Assembly: GCA_003665825.1 (NCBI GenBank)
Contig: QPFY01000010.1
Location: forward strand, 434,001 to 498,000
Length of the DNA stretch: 64,000 nucleotides
Direction: 5' to 3'
Origin: Microbotryum silenes-acaulis
Taxonomy: Eukaryota; Basidiomycota; Microbotryomycetes; Microbotryales; Microbotryaceae
Shown here one piece after another: positions 10,447-24,500 of the stretch (position 1 is the first letter of the stretch; each line of letters starts with the position of its first letter). The notes beneath the pieces are model-generated. The model saw only the letters and a list, made by a program, of their open reading frames with translations, was not told the DNA's origin and searched no databases. Made by a program: the position numbers and the translations under genes.

Positions 10447-12413
10447 TTACATCCCCATCGCCGCACCCATTCCGGCACCTGCAGGACCCGGAGCCCCAAG
10501 AGGATGATCCCCTACGCCCGGAGGCGTCTTGAGGTAGTTCTGCATCACCGCGTCGGTGTACAGCTTCCACATCGACTTCCAGGGAGATACTCCGCTCGAG
10601 CTCGAGTGGTAGAATCGCCAGGACCACACCGAGATGCGCCAGATCGCGTACAGGGCGAATAATTGCGCGGCGATCGACAACTGCGGGTACATCGAGGAGG
10701 AAGATGATCATGAGGTCGCCCGCAAGGGGTAAGATGATTCCAAATAGGGAACGTGGACTGACCCAATCGTCCCAACTGGTGACCTTGACAGGCCACTCGG
10801 TGCGCTGCGACTCCTTGGCCTCGAACGCTCCCGTCTTGTAATACCCATCCATGAGCTTATCCTTTTCCGTCCACCTCGCACGCACCCACTCGTCAAAGGT
10901 CTTGCGTTCCTCGGCCGTCAAGGCGTCGTCAAGTTGAACGGGCGTGAGTGAACGATCAACGTTGCCGATCGGGATGTCGGCTAGATTGATCTTGCGTAGG
11001 TGCATCGAAACTTGATCCGGACCTTGGCTGGCGGCGAAGATAGACTGCAGGGTATAGTAGGATTGGGCATAGCCCCCTGATGGGATACCCGGGTAGCCGA
11101 TCTACAGCGCGAGCAGACCGAGATATGAAAAGCAGAGTCAGGTCCAGGAAACTCGATGACAACCTCGCGATGAGCGACTCACGGTGATATCATACAGAGC
11201 AAGATCGTCAACCTTGAGCTTGAGTGTCCTCAATGTGAAAAGAAGGCCGGTCGACTTGGGCAACAGACAGTGCCTCAAGTCCTTAACGCCAATTTTGTCG
11301 GCATACGCCTTGCTCTTCGGCCTCGTCAGAACTGAAACGAGCGTCGCTTCGGGGAAGATAAGCATGGCCATCTTGCGATCGTGGCGTTGGGCGCGTCGAC
11401 CGAGGTGAAAGATTTGGTTCCCGACGGACTCGCGGTCCTGAGTCCAGTTCTTGAGGAAGATGAAGGACCACAGACGCATCGCCGGTCCTGCGATGGGGAT
11501 GTGCTTGAGCGAGGCCTTGAGGAAGATTCGTACGTAGCCGTGTAACCCAGCGGCGTAGAAGAGGGCCCAGGTGTAGATCCAATCGGCGTACATCTGGTGG
11601 TTACTCATATAAACTGTACGGGAGCAATTCGGTGGTCATGTAAGTTTCGTTTTTTCTAGGTCAGGTCGACGGGATCGCCAACTGGCTTGGGAATACAATG
11701 CAGGCGTAGATTGCTCACCTGCTCGCTTGTCCAAGTTGAGCTTCATGCAACCGGTTTCCGGGTCCTTCTTGTACAGCTCGGCGAGGTCGAGCGAGTCGTC
11801 GACGGTCAGGACGATCTTGGACGGTGCGCAGATGAACACGAGCAAGGTCGAGAAGGTTTCGCTGGTGCGCTCGATGCCCCACCAGTACAGTTCTCGAAGG
11901 CCACCTGCATAGCCAAGGCATTTATAATGAGTTTCACATACACTAGACTTGTTCGCCTTCCCAGTGGAATGTTAATTGGAGTGGCCTGCTTTTCGTAGGC
12001 GCCTCTTGTGAGTCGTTCGGCGCGCAACGATTGTGGGTATCCGCCCACACGGTGCCGATACGCGCTCGACGGTGCACCGCATGGTCTCATGGGGAAGATT
12101 GCAATGCAAGGGCAAGATCGCACGAGAACTGACCAGGCACGAACGACAGCGGGTAGAACAGAAGTTGACCACAATGCAGCGGCACGAGGATGACGAGGAA
12201 CAGGAGCACAGTCAGAACACTGCGCCCTCGCGAGAGAGGGGCTTCCCGTTCCTTGATGGGTATCGACGTGATCGAGTTGCGCCGCGACGACGCCGACTCA
12301 TGTTCCGCCTCATCGTCGGTCCCCCGGGCATTCGAGGCATCGCGTGTCGCCGAGGAAGACGAGGATGAGGCTACTGCGGCTTTCCGTTGCCTCAGTCCTG
12401 CGAAATCGGTCAT
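10447..12413 (-). CDS. Membrane lysophospholipid acyltransferase (LPLAT; AGPAT/LCLAT1-like)
   Basis: Acyl-CoA-dependent acylation of a lysophospholipid in ER or mitochondria-associated membrane (family role; exact substrate not determined). Exons on the minus strand: 12413-12134, 11904-11719, 11613-11183, 11101-10763, 10680-10447, in phase, 489 residues. An N-terminal membrane helix (SVLTVLLFLVILVPLHCGQ) is followed by QLLFYPLSF, then the catalytic block NHQMYADW (NHxxxD variant) and LIFPEATLVS, where the usual Gly of FPEGT is Ala. A later GYPGIPSGGYAQ and LSIAAQLFALYAIWRISVW suggest a C-terminal membrane segment. Overall order resembles human LCLAT1/AGPAT5 and yeast Cst26. Intron 1 (about 230 bp) is the only long one. 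Start chosen at MTDFAGLRQRK, the first Met giving a cytosolic N terminus. Confidence 0.87.
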
Positions 12414-13039
12414 CGTGGGCGGTCGGGGTCGGATGCACAGTGTGCACACACGGAGGTCAGGAAGCGAACTTCAACACAGCGCTGCGCCCGCGAGGTTTTG
12501 ACGATTGGGACGGTGCCACGTGAGACGGCGGTGAAACCTCGGAATTACCTGTCGCGGTAATATTCGAAGGTGGGCCCTAGCGAGAATTCCGAAAGCAAAT
12601 ACATATGATGTCTTCGGCACTGGGGCCCATGAATCATATCCCGCACTCTTCCCTGTTGAAACAATCGCAGGATCGTTCCGTCAACGGTTGACGCCAACTT
12701 TAATCCGACCGGAGGCGGAGCTCTCGGCTTGGCGTACAATCATTTCCAATTTCCAAGAATGTCGAGCGCAGCAACTCAAGAGAACAGGCTGTCAATTTTC
12801 ATATGATTTTTGAACGTTCATCAGTTTTCTGCCGCGAGCTTCTGTTTGTATCACCGAGAAAGAGGCACCGCGCTGGTTGTTCAAGTTGGTCGTCGAGTCA
12901 AGTGAGAATCCAGGGAGGGAGCTCTCGTTGCTTCAGCAAGCTCAGCCCCCTTCCCATACCATTCACCGAGCCTGATCCTCGCGCCAGCGCAGACCACCGC
13001 AAGATCGTGCGTCCTTCAGCCGATAGTCGACCCGCTCCG
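12414..13039. other. Divergent intergenic region
   Basis: About 620 bp between the acyltransferase start (minus) and the Atos-domain gene start (plus). I see no gene or notable repeat. It should contain both promoters. Confidence 0.5.
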
Positions 13040-15208
13040 ATGAGCTGGGGAGGAGGGAACAGTGAGTGGCCTGTTGCGTTCACATCTCGCTGACCGGCGT
13101 CGTGCTCGGCTCGGGTGGTCTCGTGACCTTCTCGCCGGTGGTGGGGGTGCACCAATCACCGACGCTCGACGCTGACTCGGTGTCCGTGTCTCACAGATAC
13201 CCGACAACACGCGGGCGATTCAAGCAGCGAGCCCAACACATCTGCAGGCGACTCATCACCGATGCGGCACCATGAATCCGAGGCCGTGCATGACTCGGAT
13301 CGGGCTGCAGACGTCGTATCGGAACCTATAGCGATCGTCCCCTCGCCGACGTCGCACCATGCGTCTTTGCAAGAGATGCACACCTCATTCGAATCGGTCT
13401 TGTCACTGGAAACACCGCCGAACGACGTCATCGCATCGTCTGAATCGTCTTCGCTGCTCGAACTCTACGGCCGCGAGGGTTCCATCGTCGATGGGCCATT
13501 GCGAGATCTCCGACCACCGTTTGCGGTGCTGTTGTCATCCAGTCGATCGTCCGGAGGCACGGACGAGTTCGCTCTCTTCCCGACCTCGGCCCCTACAGTT
13601 CTTCGTCCTTCGCCTTCCTTCTCGCCATCCTCTCCGACCAGCTCCATCCATCCTCCTTTTGCCCGACGAGTTGTATCCGCTCCCCAAGTCATCGTCGGGT
13701 CCCCGCGATCACCCCTCGCAAACTCGTTCTACGCCGCCGGCCCCGGAGCTCGGCGTAAGAGCTCAGCGCAATACCCACCTCCTCGCACCGCTGCGGCGAG
13801 TGTGAATGCTTCGAGCACTTCTTCGACTTCGTCGCTGTTCCCTTCACCCCAATCGAGTCGACGCCGACGATCGTCAGCCTCGGCGCATTCGGCCTCGTTC
13901 GGCGCTTCATCGGCCATGAGCTGGACCATGCCACCGGCCGTCGTGCCCCACGGCTCGTTCGTCGGCAGTTTCGAGCAGTCCCTTCTGACGGGCCGACTCA
14001 GCGCCCTGCCCTCGCTCCCACTCCCATTCCTTGCATCGATCGGAGTACTCGGCGGTACCGATGCGCCTTCGAGATTGAGATGCCCACCCCACCTCAATAT
14101 CCCGTTCGAGGCGTTCTTCTACTCCGGCCCGGACGGAGCGAAGGGTTCGAGCCCCTACGTTGGCACGATCGACCTCGAGGCTTACTACTGCTCCCTTCTC
14201 CACGCCGACAGGTCTCCTCGTGATGAGCCGATCTCAGCTGCAGCGGACGGCCCAAGCACCTCCAAGCCATTCTTGCCTCGCTTCCCCGGCTACCGTGTGC
14301 CCGTGCGCGGTCAGGTCCAACTGATCGTCAAGAATCCCAACTCGACCGCGATCAAGCTCTTCCTCATCCCGTACGACCTAAGTGGTCTGGACCGTCTACG
14401 CCAAGGCGGCAAGACATTTGTCCGACAAAAGAGCTATGCCTTTGAAGCCAGTGATGCCAGTACCAAGGGGCGACTACGCTACGCCATCCATCTACAGTTC
14501 TGCTCGCCACCGACGGCGGCCTCTTCTTCCTCCGCGAGCGGGAGCAAGTCATCAGATCCCCACTACTACCTCCACGGCAACGTTCGCATCGTGTTCGCCT
14601 CTCGTGCGCTCGACCTGTCGGAGAAGCTGAGGGTCATGGCCGAAGGTCCACACGGCGAGGGCGACTTAACCTTGCTCGACTTTGCTCCTTATGCGGGTCC
14701 TGGCGTCGAATGGGAGATGGCTCGGACCAAGGCCAAGCAACGCGAAAAGATTCGCAATGCTGCTGCCGCTCGAGCTCGTGCCGCATCGGAGCCAGCGGGG
14801 CTAGCGGGGCCCACGCCACCCACGACTGGCCTGGGAGTTCCTATCGACGCGGATGGCAACCGCCCCATCGACTTGGTCGAAGACCACGATTGCATCTACG
14901 GCTCACCCACTTTGATGCCTCCGATCGTCGATGACCCCGATGGGATGGCTTTCGACCTCGCCCAATCGAGAACAGCGACCCCACCGACCGAACTCGCCTT
15001 TTTCGCACCTCACCCCATCGCCGTCTCCCCTCCCTCTACTTCTCCTTTTGTCTTCAACAACAAGGCCATCCCAAGTCGCGGTCCTTTGGCCAAGTCCAAC
15101 CTGTCCATCTCCTTTGTACGAGCGGCTTCACCTGCTCCAGGGGCCGAGATCGGTCGTCCGCCCAGTGGCTTGAGTTCGTCTCGACCCGCAAGCAGAAACG
15201 CTCATTAG
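13040..15208 (+). CDS. Atos-domain protein (FAM214/DUF4210-like)
   Basis: Relatives are human ATOSA/ATOSB and a fission-yeast meiotic chromosome segregation protein; nuclear regulatory role suspected, not proven. Exon 1 is tiny (13040-13061, MSWGGGN plus one base); exon 2 is 13197-15208; total 677 residues. Residues 1-220 are Ser/Pro-rich. The Atos block begins with GSFEQSLLTGRLSALPSLPL and CPPHLNIPFEAFFYS; the second conserved block is GYRVPVRGQVQLIVKNPNST, AIKLFLIPYDLSGL, TFVRQKSY and LRYAIHLQF followed by YLHGNVRIVFASR. These are the diagnostic strands of the family. The tail is again disordered. The first exon is supported by a good donor and phase, and gives a family-like short N terminus; an alternative start at the Met at 13262 cannot be excluded. 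Confidence 0.87.
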
Positions 15209-15477
15209 GATCGAGGGGACGTTTGAATACCCGATCACGGATCCTATGATAGGATATGGGATTTCCATTAAGATCGCTTTTCTTGGCTCTGATCCTTCTC
15301 TTCTCTCGACGCATCCAGCTCGCATTACACTGCACTTTGTTTCACCACACCGCATACTTGTCTTTTACAGCATATAATCCGCATAGTTTGCAATTTCACC
15401 TAATCTTGGCACTCCGATCACAGTTCTGACCCGACCTTGTGCGACTTGAGTAGTTTCGTACTGTAGGCGCTCGAGCA

Positions 15478-16770
<1,293 letters not shown>

Positions 16771-17012
16771 CTTCCTAGGTTGGCTTAGGGGTCTTGGCTC
16801 GATGCTGGTCGGGGCGGGGACGATAGAAGAACAGCAGATAAAGGCGCTCGCCCGCCGCTTCGAGATGCGGAAGACTGCGGATAGTTGCGGATCACATCGA
16901 TCACGGCCGACCGACGACCAACTTTCGGCCGAGACCCCGGCGGTCGACTTCGGCCGAGTGTGGGCATGAAAAAATTAAGAGGTAGGTATTACAAACACAG
17001 GGTTGTCGGAAT

Positions 17013-19152
17013 CTATTCGAAAACGATCTTGCGTCCAGTACTAGGCAAGATGGCTTCACTCGCACGCTGCGCACTCGCCAAAGCAGCTCCGGGCTTGGCT
17101 CGCTTCTCATGGCCTCCTCTCGACGATCCACCTGCTCCAGCACTCGGTCCACCCCGGCCTCCCCGCGCACCTCCTCTGCTTCCACCACGACCGGCCCCAA
17201 AGTTTCCTCTCCCAGATGGATCACCGTATTCGGTTGCAGCGGTGGACTTCTCGTACCAACTTCCATCTCCAGCAGCCGCTCGTGTGTCCGAGTCGTTCCA
17301 AGGTCTCCCACCCTCGCCGTCCCCTGTCGATCGCAGACCTCGCCCGCGGCTATCGTCCCCTCTCCCACCATGAGCACCTCGCCCGCGAGACGATCCACCT
17401 CGACCCCCACCTCCGCCTCGGATCGCTCCTCGCGTCCCGATGGCTCCTCGCCGGACGGCATCGGAAGAGGCGTACTCGACGTTCAGTGTTCGGCCGGCCA
17501 ACGAGTGGTTGCGGATGTTGAGCAGTGCTCGTGTGCATTGTTCGGGAAGATGGAAATCGACAAAAGCCCATCTAGTAATATGAAGGACAGTGGCGTCAGG
17601 GCGTGTTGTCAGGGCGCGGAGAGCGAGCGCATAACACGATAATGACAGCTCACGAGCAAAACTCACCCCTTGCATTTGCCCGTATCCTCGAACGTTCCCA
17701 AGCGGACCTTGCGTATGCCCGCATCCTGAGCTTTCGACAGGTCTAGAGGTTCCTTCTTCTCGGGCTTGAACTTTTTCGCTCGCACACGTTTCGGCTTCCG
17801 TGCCTCATCTTCACAGTCCTCGCCCTTCTCGTTCTTCTCTTCGTCGCTCGAATCGTTCTCCTCCTCGTCACTCGAATCTTCATCACTGCCACTCGCTTGC
17901 TCATCCCCTTTCGCGGTCTCGCCCTTTTTGGCCCTCCTCTTCTCCTTCTCTTGCTTATTCTTCTCTTGCTTATCCCTCGGTGCCCAATTCGCCATCGCCT
18001 TCTGATGCGCATCAAACATTTCCCGAATATCCTCGACCGTCGTTTCGAAACCGAGGTTGCCCAAGAACAAGGTCGGTCCGGGTGGGTTCTTTTGTCGATC
18101 GAAGATCTTGCGAGCGGTACGGTTCAGGGTCGGTTGAGCGACACCTGTCACGGGTCGAGGTTGGTTCCCTGTCGGGCCGACGGTGACGACGGGAGGCTTG
18201 GCCGAATCATCCTCGTCGTCTTCGCCTTCGTCTTCGTGGTGATCGTCGTCCTCCCCATCGTATTCAAAGGGGTATTTCGGAGCAGAATCGACGAGTGCCG
18301 AAGGAGGGATCGACGCCATCGTCAGTGCAGCGGCGGCAGGGGTCGGTCGACCGGTAAAGTCGGATGAGCTCTTAATCAACAGCTTGCGACCGTCGAGATG
18401 CTGTTCAGAGACCCCGACTGCAATTTCGACATCGGTCGCGGTGGGAAAATCGACATAGGCGAAACTGTGGAGACGGGGAGGAATGAGCATGAAAGATTTT
18501 TCAGACTGAAAAGGCGATGGGGTGAGACTGACCCCCTGTTGTTCTCGTGGGCTCGTTTCCCGCTTGGCATGTTGATCCTCGTGACTTCGGTCAGACCACG
18601 ACTGCTGAACCATTGGATGAGATCCTTGCTCGTGGTCGCGTAGTTCATATTGCCGACCCAAACACCGTGGGCCGACTTGGCCGGAGTGTTGCCGATAGCG
18701 GTTGTCACGGTACCGTCACCAGAAAGGTCGACGACTGCCTTACGAGAAGGGTGAATCATGGAAGCAGGTGTTGGTGCGGGTTCTCGTTCGGGTATCCCGG
18801 CGAGCTTTCGTCGCTTGGCCAATCGCTTCTCCTTGTGCGAGAGCGCGGGCGTCTCGTCGTCGTCGTCGATGGGAAGGCGTACTTTGGGCTTGTCGCTGTC
18901 CGGTCTTGGTTTCCTCGCTTTGCGTTCTTGGACAGATTGTTCCGCGCCCGAGTCTGAACCGGCGTCGTCTTGGCTGGGCGCTGCAGTAGACTCGTTGACG
19001 TGCTCCTCCATCGCCGTCGTTGCTGGTTCGAGCTGGGCGACGCACTCGCCTTGCTGGGATTTAGTGACTACGGCCTCATCCTCTTGCTGCGATCGAGTGC
19101 GTTTCCCGCTATTCTTCTTGCTCGCTTTGGATTCGTCCTTGGACTTGCTCAT
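17013..19152 (-). CDS. NOP13: Nucleolar RNA-binding protein Nop13-like (two RRMs, RGG tail)
   Basis: Pre-rRNA/ribosome-biogenesis-associated RNA-binding protein of the nucleolus (family role). Exons on the minus strand: 19152-18533, 18464-17667, 17571-17013, in phase, 658 residues. Order: Lys/Ser-rich N terminus, acidic stretch, LSHKEKRLAKRRKLAG (likely nucleolar signal), RRM1 with GVWVGNMNYATTSKDL (RNP2) and FAYVDFPTAT (RNP1, across a junction), an Asp/Glu/His linker, then PTLFLGNLGFETTVEDI (RRM2 RNP2) split from its RNP1 WAFVDFHLPE by a very acidic/Lys insertion of about 100 residues, and a C-terminal Arg-Gly-rich domain. Longer than yeast Nop13 (about 400) because of these disordered inserts. 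The start at MSKSKDESK is chosen over an upstream in-frame Met in the leader. Confidence 0.9.
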
Positions 19153-19569
19153 GTTGGGTGGTGGGAGCTGTGGTGTGCGGGGAAAGAGAGTGTGGGTGAG
19201 CTCGGGCGAGCGCGAGTGAGAGGCAGCTCTTGCGAAGCTCGAGCCAGACATTCGGCCGGTGAGTGAGCGATCGGCCGGGGTGACCGACGACGGAGCAAAG
19301 TGCTGCAACGTAGTTTTTTTGATGCGGCTGAAAAGAGCGAGTCTTCATTATAACCCTTTTCTGGATTTTCAAAAATTGTCGAGACCGCTTTCAACTGGGC
19401 AGGGCTGGTATTTCGACATGACCTCCGAGTCCGAGATGGCCGGCCCTATCCGCATATCCGCACGGCGCCCCCTGAGTCCTGACGCACCTCGCGGTAGGGC
19501 TTGAGCGCTTGAGCTTACCTCATCGTTAGCTCGGGACACTGGAGACCATACCCGGACCTGCACGACGCG
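19153..19569. other. Divergent intergenic region NOP13 / carrier gene
   Basis: About 420 bp with both promoters. No gene or striking repeat seen. Confidence 0.4.
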
Positions 19570-20983
19570 ATGCCCGCGCCCAAACCTGCCATTCCGGCAG
19601 TGGTCAACAAAGGAAATGAAAGGGAACCCTTGCTCGCTTCGCAGCGCCAACAACCTTCGTCGTCAAGCACTGCAGCCACGGCGACTCCGCTGCCGACCGA
19701 CGGTGATCGAACGACCGGCGATCGCGAGCCAGCACCTCTGATTGCGAACAACGACGATGACGACGATGATGACGAAGCGGACGAACCTATGTTGACGCCG
19801 GAGCAGAAACGCAAGTCGTTGTACAAGTGGCTCGCGTTCTGGACCGTCGTCGCGGTGGTGGTGGTGGTGTGCATCGTGCAGGCGTTCAAGCAAGGTGGGG
19901 GCCGCTTTGACTGGAAGCGCGCACTCGCCAAAGCCGGAGGAGGGGTCAGTCCATCAGTCAAGCTGCTCCGGGATGGGTCATTTGTATTCTGATCCGACGT
20001 CAATTCAATTCAACAGGGACTAAGTGGAGCATTGGCCATGATCGTCCAAGTGTACGTCTCCCTGGTCGGCGGCCTCGGAGCCACAATTTTCACTCGACCA
20101 TCTACATCAAATCACTAATCACCTTACGTGTTCACCCTCTTTCAGTCTCACATTGATGCCCTTGCGGACGACGATGAACTATCAATACCGCTACGGAGGA
20201 TCCATGACCTCGTCCAGCTCGGCACTACGTACCTCAGGCGGCTTCAAGCGCTTCTACGCAGGCCTCGGTCCTGCCTTGGTCCAAGGTCCGATCGCTCGCT
20301 TCGGCGACACGGCAGCCAATGCAGGTATCCTGGCATTACTCGAATCCAACCCTTGGTTATCGAAACTCCCGAGTCCACTGCAGACTGCCTTCGCTTCGGT
20401 CGCAGGCGCTCTATTCAGGATGATTTTGGTTCCAATCGACACCCTCAAGGTCAGTTTTCACGTCTTCAAGCAGTGTCATCTTTACTGATCATGACCAACA
20501 CTATGACATCATTCGCAGACGACGATGCAAACCGAAGGATCTTCACGAGCACTCGTCATCTTGAAGCAACGCGTCAAAATGTACGGCCTTTCGACCTTGT
20601 GGGCCGGAGCATTCGCCACCGCCGCCGCTTCCTTCGTCGGTTCTTTCCCCTGGTTCGCAACCTACAATTTCCTCTCCAAGAATCTTCCCCTGGCGCATTC
20701 GACGTTGGCGAACCTCTCGCGCCAGGCCTTTATCGGGTTTTCGGCCTCGGTCGTCTCGGACACCATCTCCAATTCGATGCGAGTCGTCAAAACGTACCGT
20801 CAAGTGAATCACAACTCGATCGGGTACCGCAAAGCCGCGAGAAAGATTTGGTCCGCCGAAGGGTGGAAGGGCTTGTTCGGGCGAGGTTTGAGGACGAGGA
20901 TCTTGGCGAATGGTTTGCAAGGGTTGATGTTCTCCGTGCTGTGGCGATTAATCCAGGACGCGATCGAAGGGAAGAAGACCTGA
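19570..20983 (+). CDS. Mitochondrial-carrier (SLC25)-like membrane protein
   Basis: Exons 19570-19944, 20017-20051, 20146-20449, 20519-20983 join in phase to 392 residues. The N terminus is Ser/Pro-rich with an eight-Asp run and a membrane helix (WTVVAVVVVVCIVQAF, about residues 92-110). The remainder has carrier-type repeats: FYAGLGPALVQGPI, then PIDTLKTTMQTEG, the Px(D/E)xx(K/R) signature, and VSDTISNSMRVVKTYRQ, followed by YRKAARKIWSAEGWKGLFGRGL, the usual end of a carrier repeat. Several signatures are degenerate, so this is an atypical carrier whose substrate cannot be inferred. It could sit in the mitochondrial outer membrane or peroxisome rather than the inner membrane. Converges on the giant gene. 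Confidence 0.8.
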
Positions 20984-21575
20984 GCAACGGCGGCATTCGT
21001 TTGAGGATCTGGCTTGGTGTGCCGCTTTTGATGTGGTCGAGTTGAGGGAGAAGATCTTCCCATGTTACTTCTGTCTAGATTTCGGGCTGTTGTAGATGGA
21101 ACGAAAAAGGGAACAACCATTTGGTAAATATTCTGGGTGCTCTTGCTCGACAATGAGAGAAAGCGACAGAACCCGAGATTATTTTGGAATAACAGGAGAA
21201 GAACAGGGAGATAAAGAGAAATGGTGGTAGAAGAGAACTTCGTACTACGGGCAGATGATACGCACAGCCAGAAGGAACGGGACAGGACAAGATCCAACAA
21301 AGGTCAACCCAACATAACAGCAGGGGCCAGCCAAGGAATTGAAGAGTCGATGTGGGAGAGGGGGAATAACCAGTAAGGACAGAGGTGTATGTTCACACGG
21401 AGTAGAATAGGGTGGAATGTTGAAACACCGAGAAGCCCAAGGCGGGTCCGCTACCGAAGAAATAAAAGACAATAGAAAGCAACTAGAGGCAAAGAGAAGA
21501 GCAAGAGGCAAAAGAAGAAAAAAGGCCAAAGCGAGAAGGAATTGTACACCGAACGTTGTTCGGACGCCTCATCAA
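20984..21575. other. Convergent 3' intergenic region, purine-rich
   Basis: About 590 bp between two convergent stops, expected to hold both 3' UTRs. The plus strand is very purine-rich at about 21450-21540. No gene supported. Confidence 0.5.
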
Positions 21576-24500
21576 TCACTCCTCATCGTCCTCCACGGCA
21601 CCTCGCGCACGCTTCGCCTTTTCGATCCAGTACTCGTCCATGCGATGTTGCTGCACCTTGGCGACCGGCTCACCGAGCGTGAAGCCGAACCGAGCGAGCA
21701 ACTCCTGGGGAACCTCATTCAACTCCTCGCCGAGGGCTTGCTGGCCCAAGCTCTCTTCCACAGTCCGCTTGCGAATAACTGGAGCACTGGTAGTAGTGGT
21801 CGTAGTGGTCGTAGTGAGGCTATTGGAGGTCGTCGTGGGGGCCGCAGTAGTACTTGAGCTCAGACTGGTGGTGGCACTCAGACTGGTGGTGGCACTCAGA
21901 CTGGTGGTGGCACTCAGACTGGTGGTGGTACTCAGGCTGGTGCTGACACTCAGGCTGGTGGTCGTACTCGGGGTGTGAGCTGCCCCGGTGAGTAGCCCGC
22001 CGAGGCCTCCAATAATTCCTTGAAGTGCTGAGGGGATAATTGCTGTGGCGGACGACAGTAGGTCCCCGGCTACCGACGTCTTTGCAGTGAGACCGCCCAG
22101 GGGGTTGCACGTCGCGATATTTCCCAGAGCACCCAGTAATCCGGTAAGCTGCGACAGCGACGGTAGCACGGAGCCAGTCGAGGACGAATTCATCGTTGAG
22201 CCGCCTGACGAGAACTGGATCTCGTAAGGGACCGCTTTCTGCGTATAGTGGAGCGAAGGAGTGACAAATCCGCCGATAGACACTTCCGCAATGATGTCCT
22301 AAGAGTGGGTGGATTTTGATGCGTCAGCGAGTATTTGGCGGCATGAGAAGCCCGACGCGACTTACGATATCGAGACCCAAGGCCGTCGTGAAGAGAAGTG
22401 GAGCAGAGCCGAGAAGACCAAGAGGGCTCGTGAGCATCACGGGCTTGACGACCTCGGAGAAAGACCCCGTTCCGCCCTTGTCGGTCCGGAATCCGGAGCC
22501 CGAGAACGTGTAGTTGAACGAGGCATACTCCGTCCCGGTTTGAGTGCCCGTTCCGGAGAAATGGATCAAGCCGATGTACGTCTCAAGGTTGTTGTTGAGT
22601 TGGGTTTGAATCGACACCGTGCGGTTGCACAAGGCTGTGATAAGATCAATGTAGATCTACATTGTGGCGAAGGTGGTGGAGTCAGCGCCCCGGTACGCTC
22701 GCAAGCGGTCGAACGTGCCAGCTAATGCATTTAACCTACAATGATCTTGTTGATAAGAGGCTTCCCTTGCCCCGGGAACGTCGCATTGAGCGAGAGCGCG
22801 CCCAAGGCTGGTTGCAAAGATTTATAGGGTGACGAAGTCAAGTCGCCCTCAATCTTGATAGGGATCGGGCCGGTCGTCTCGAGGTACTGGGCCAGGATGT
22901 CCTGAGCTATCGGATCCGAGCGAATTTTAGGCTGTTGCGCAGAAAAGAAAGTTTTCATTAGAACAGCACCCTGCGGCTATATTCGATGAATGCGCAGCAC
23001 ATACCTCATAGTGGAACTCGGCAGGGACCGCGTTGTTACCCGGGTACAAATCAAGCGGGTTGATGTAAGCCCGTCCAACCAGCACCGATCTGTAGTAAAC
23101 CTGAAGCGACGCGAAGTTGGTGTGGAGGATCAGAGGTGCCGGGTTGATCAGGATGGTCGTAAGGGCGATGCGAACAAAGTCGGATCCAGCCGTTTGGCCG
23201 AAGGGATCCGCGTCGCTTCCTCCACCGTACACCACGGGTACTGCAGAAAAAGAAAAGTACGTTCAGCCACTTGATGTTTGAATGGTGCGATGGTAGTTCC
23301 TTTGAGGCCAACAGGCACCTACCTTGATTTATTGCCGTCTTGTGGTCGAAGCCATTGATACCAGGGAAAGTCGAGGGCACGTCGACTGGAATGCCGCTGA
23401 TGGGGATATCTCCTGCCGCGGTGCGCGCAGTGACTGGGGGGGAAGATTGACAAGCTCAGTTGTCGCAAGAATACCCGACCCAAAGGAGAGCGAAAAGCGC
23501 GACTCACCAAAAGCGCCACCAGTGAGCTCGAACGCAACCTGGGCGTCGTTCGTGACCGCGGCGAAGAACTTTTGATATGCGAGCGTGTTGTCCGCCACAA
23601 AGACTGCGGGAGGGTTCACGAACTGAATGGTGATGTTGGCCTGAGACCAGAGAACAGACAAAAGCGAGCGGTATTTGATTTAGTCTTCGCTGTGCTGATG
23701 CTGGTAATTGAGGCCACCAAGGCGCGACTTACATCTTGACCGGTCGATGTGCCTTGCTTCACAACGTTTCCAACGGGTACATTCAGAATTCCAGCTCGTC
23801 CTTCGTAGTTGAGGATGAAATTACCTCCCGCTTGAATCGCCGTGAGCGTGAAGCCGTAAGGGTTGCGGAAGGTGACGTCCGTGGCATTGTTCGCAATAAT
23901 CGCGGCATAGTCTTGCGCCGCGTCGTCGACCGTAACAGTCAGATCACGGAGCTGGATCGCGCTGAGGATCTTCTGTTTCTTGCCGGGCAGCGGCACGGTA
24001 AGTACAAGTTGACCAAACGCCTCCGAAAGCCACTTGACGGGGGTCTTCTGCGCCGGCGAGGTGACCGAACTACCCGTGACCGTTAAAGGTACGTTCTCGC
24101 CCGCCAAGAAGAGCGAGAAGACGTCGCCGAGAGACGTGAGGCCGTTCGCGTCGTTACGATAGATGACGGTTCCCACAAGCGACTCGCTCGTGTTCGACTT
24201 GGCCTTCAGGGTGAGGTCGCTCGCCGTAACAGGACCGATCTCGGACCCATTGTAGCTCGCGATGAAAGTCGCTTCGCCGAGCTCGATGCCGAGATTCGAA
24301 GGGGACGGAATCACCGAGTCGACAGTGAGTTTGATACCAGGTGGACTTTTCGCGTCGCCGGGGAAATCGGGGTTCAAGAGCGAGATACCGGGTGCCAGCT
24401 TGTTAAACGCATCGAAAGTGACGTTCTTGGTGAGCGTCACGTTGTCGAAGATTGTTCCGAGCGCCGAAACTCGCAACTTGTCGGTCGTGATCGTCCAGGT

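Noticed and set aside
20128..21045. 305-residue plus-strand ORF over the carrier gene
   Set aside because: Arg/Asp-rich out-of-frame shadow of the spliced carrier exons.
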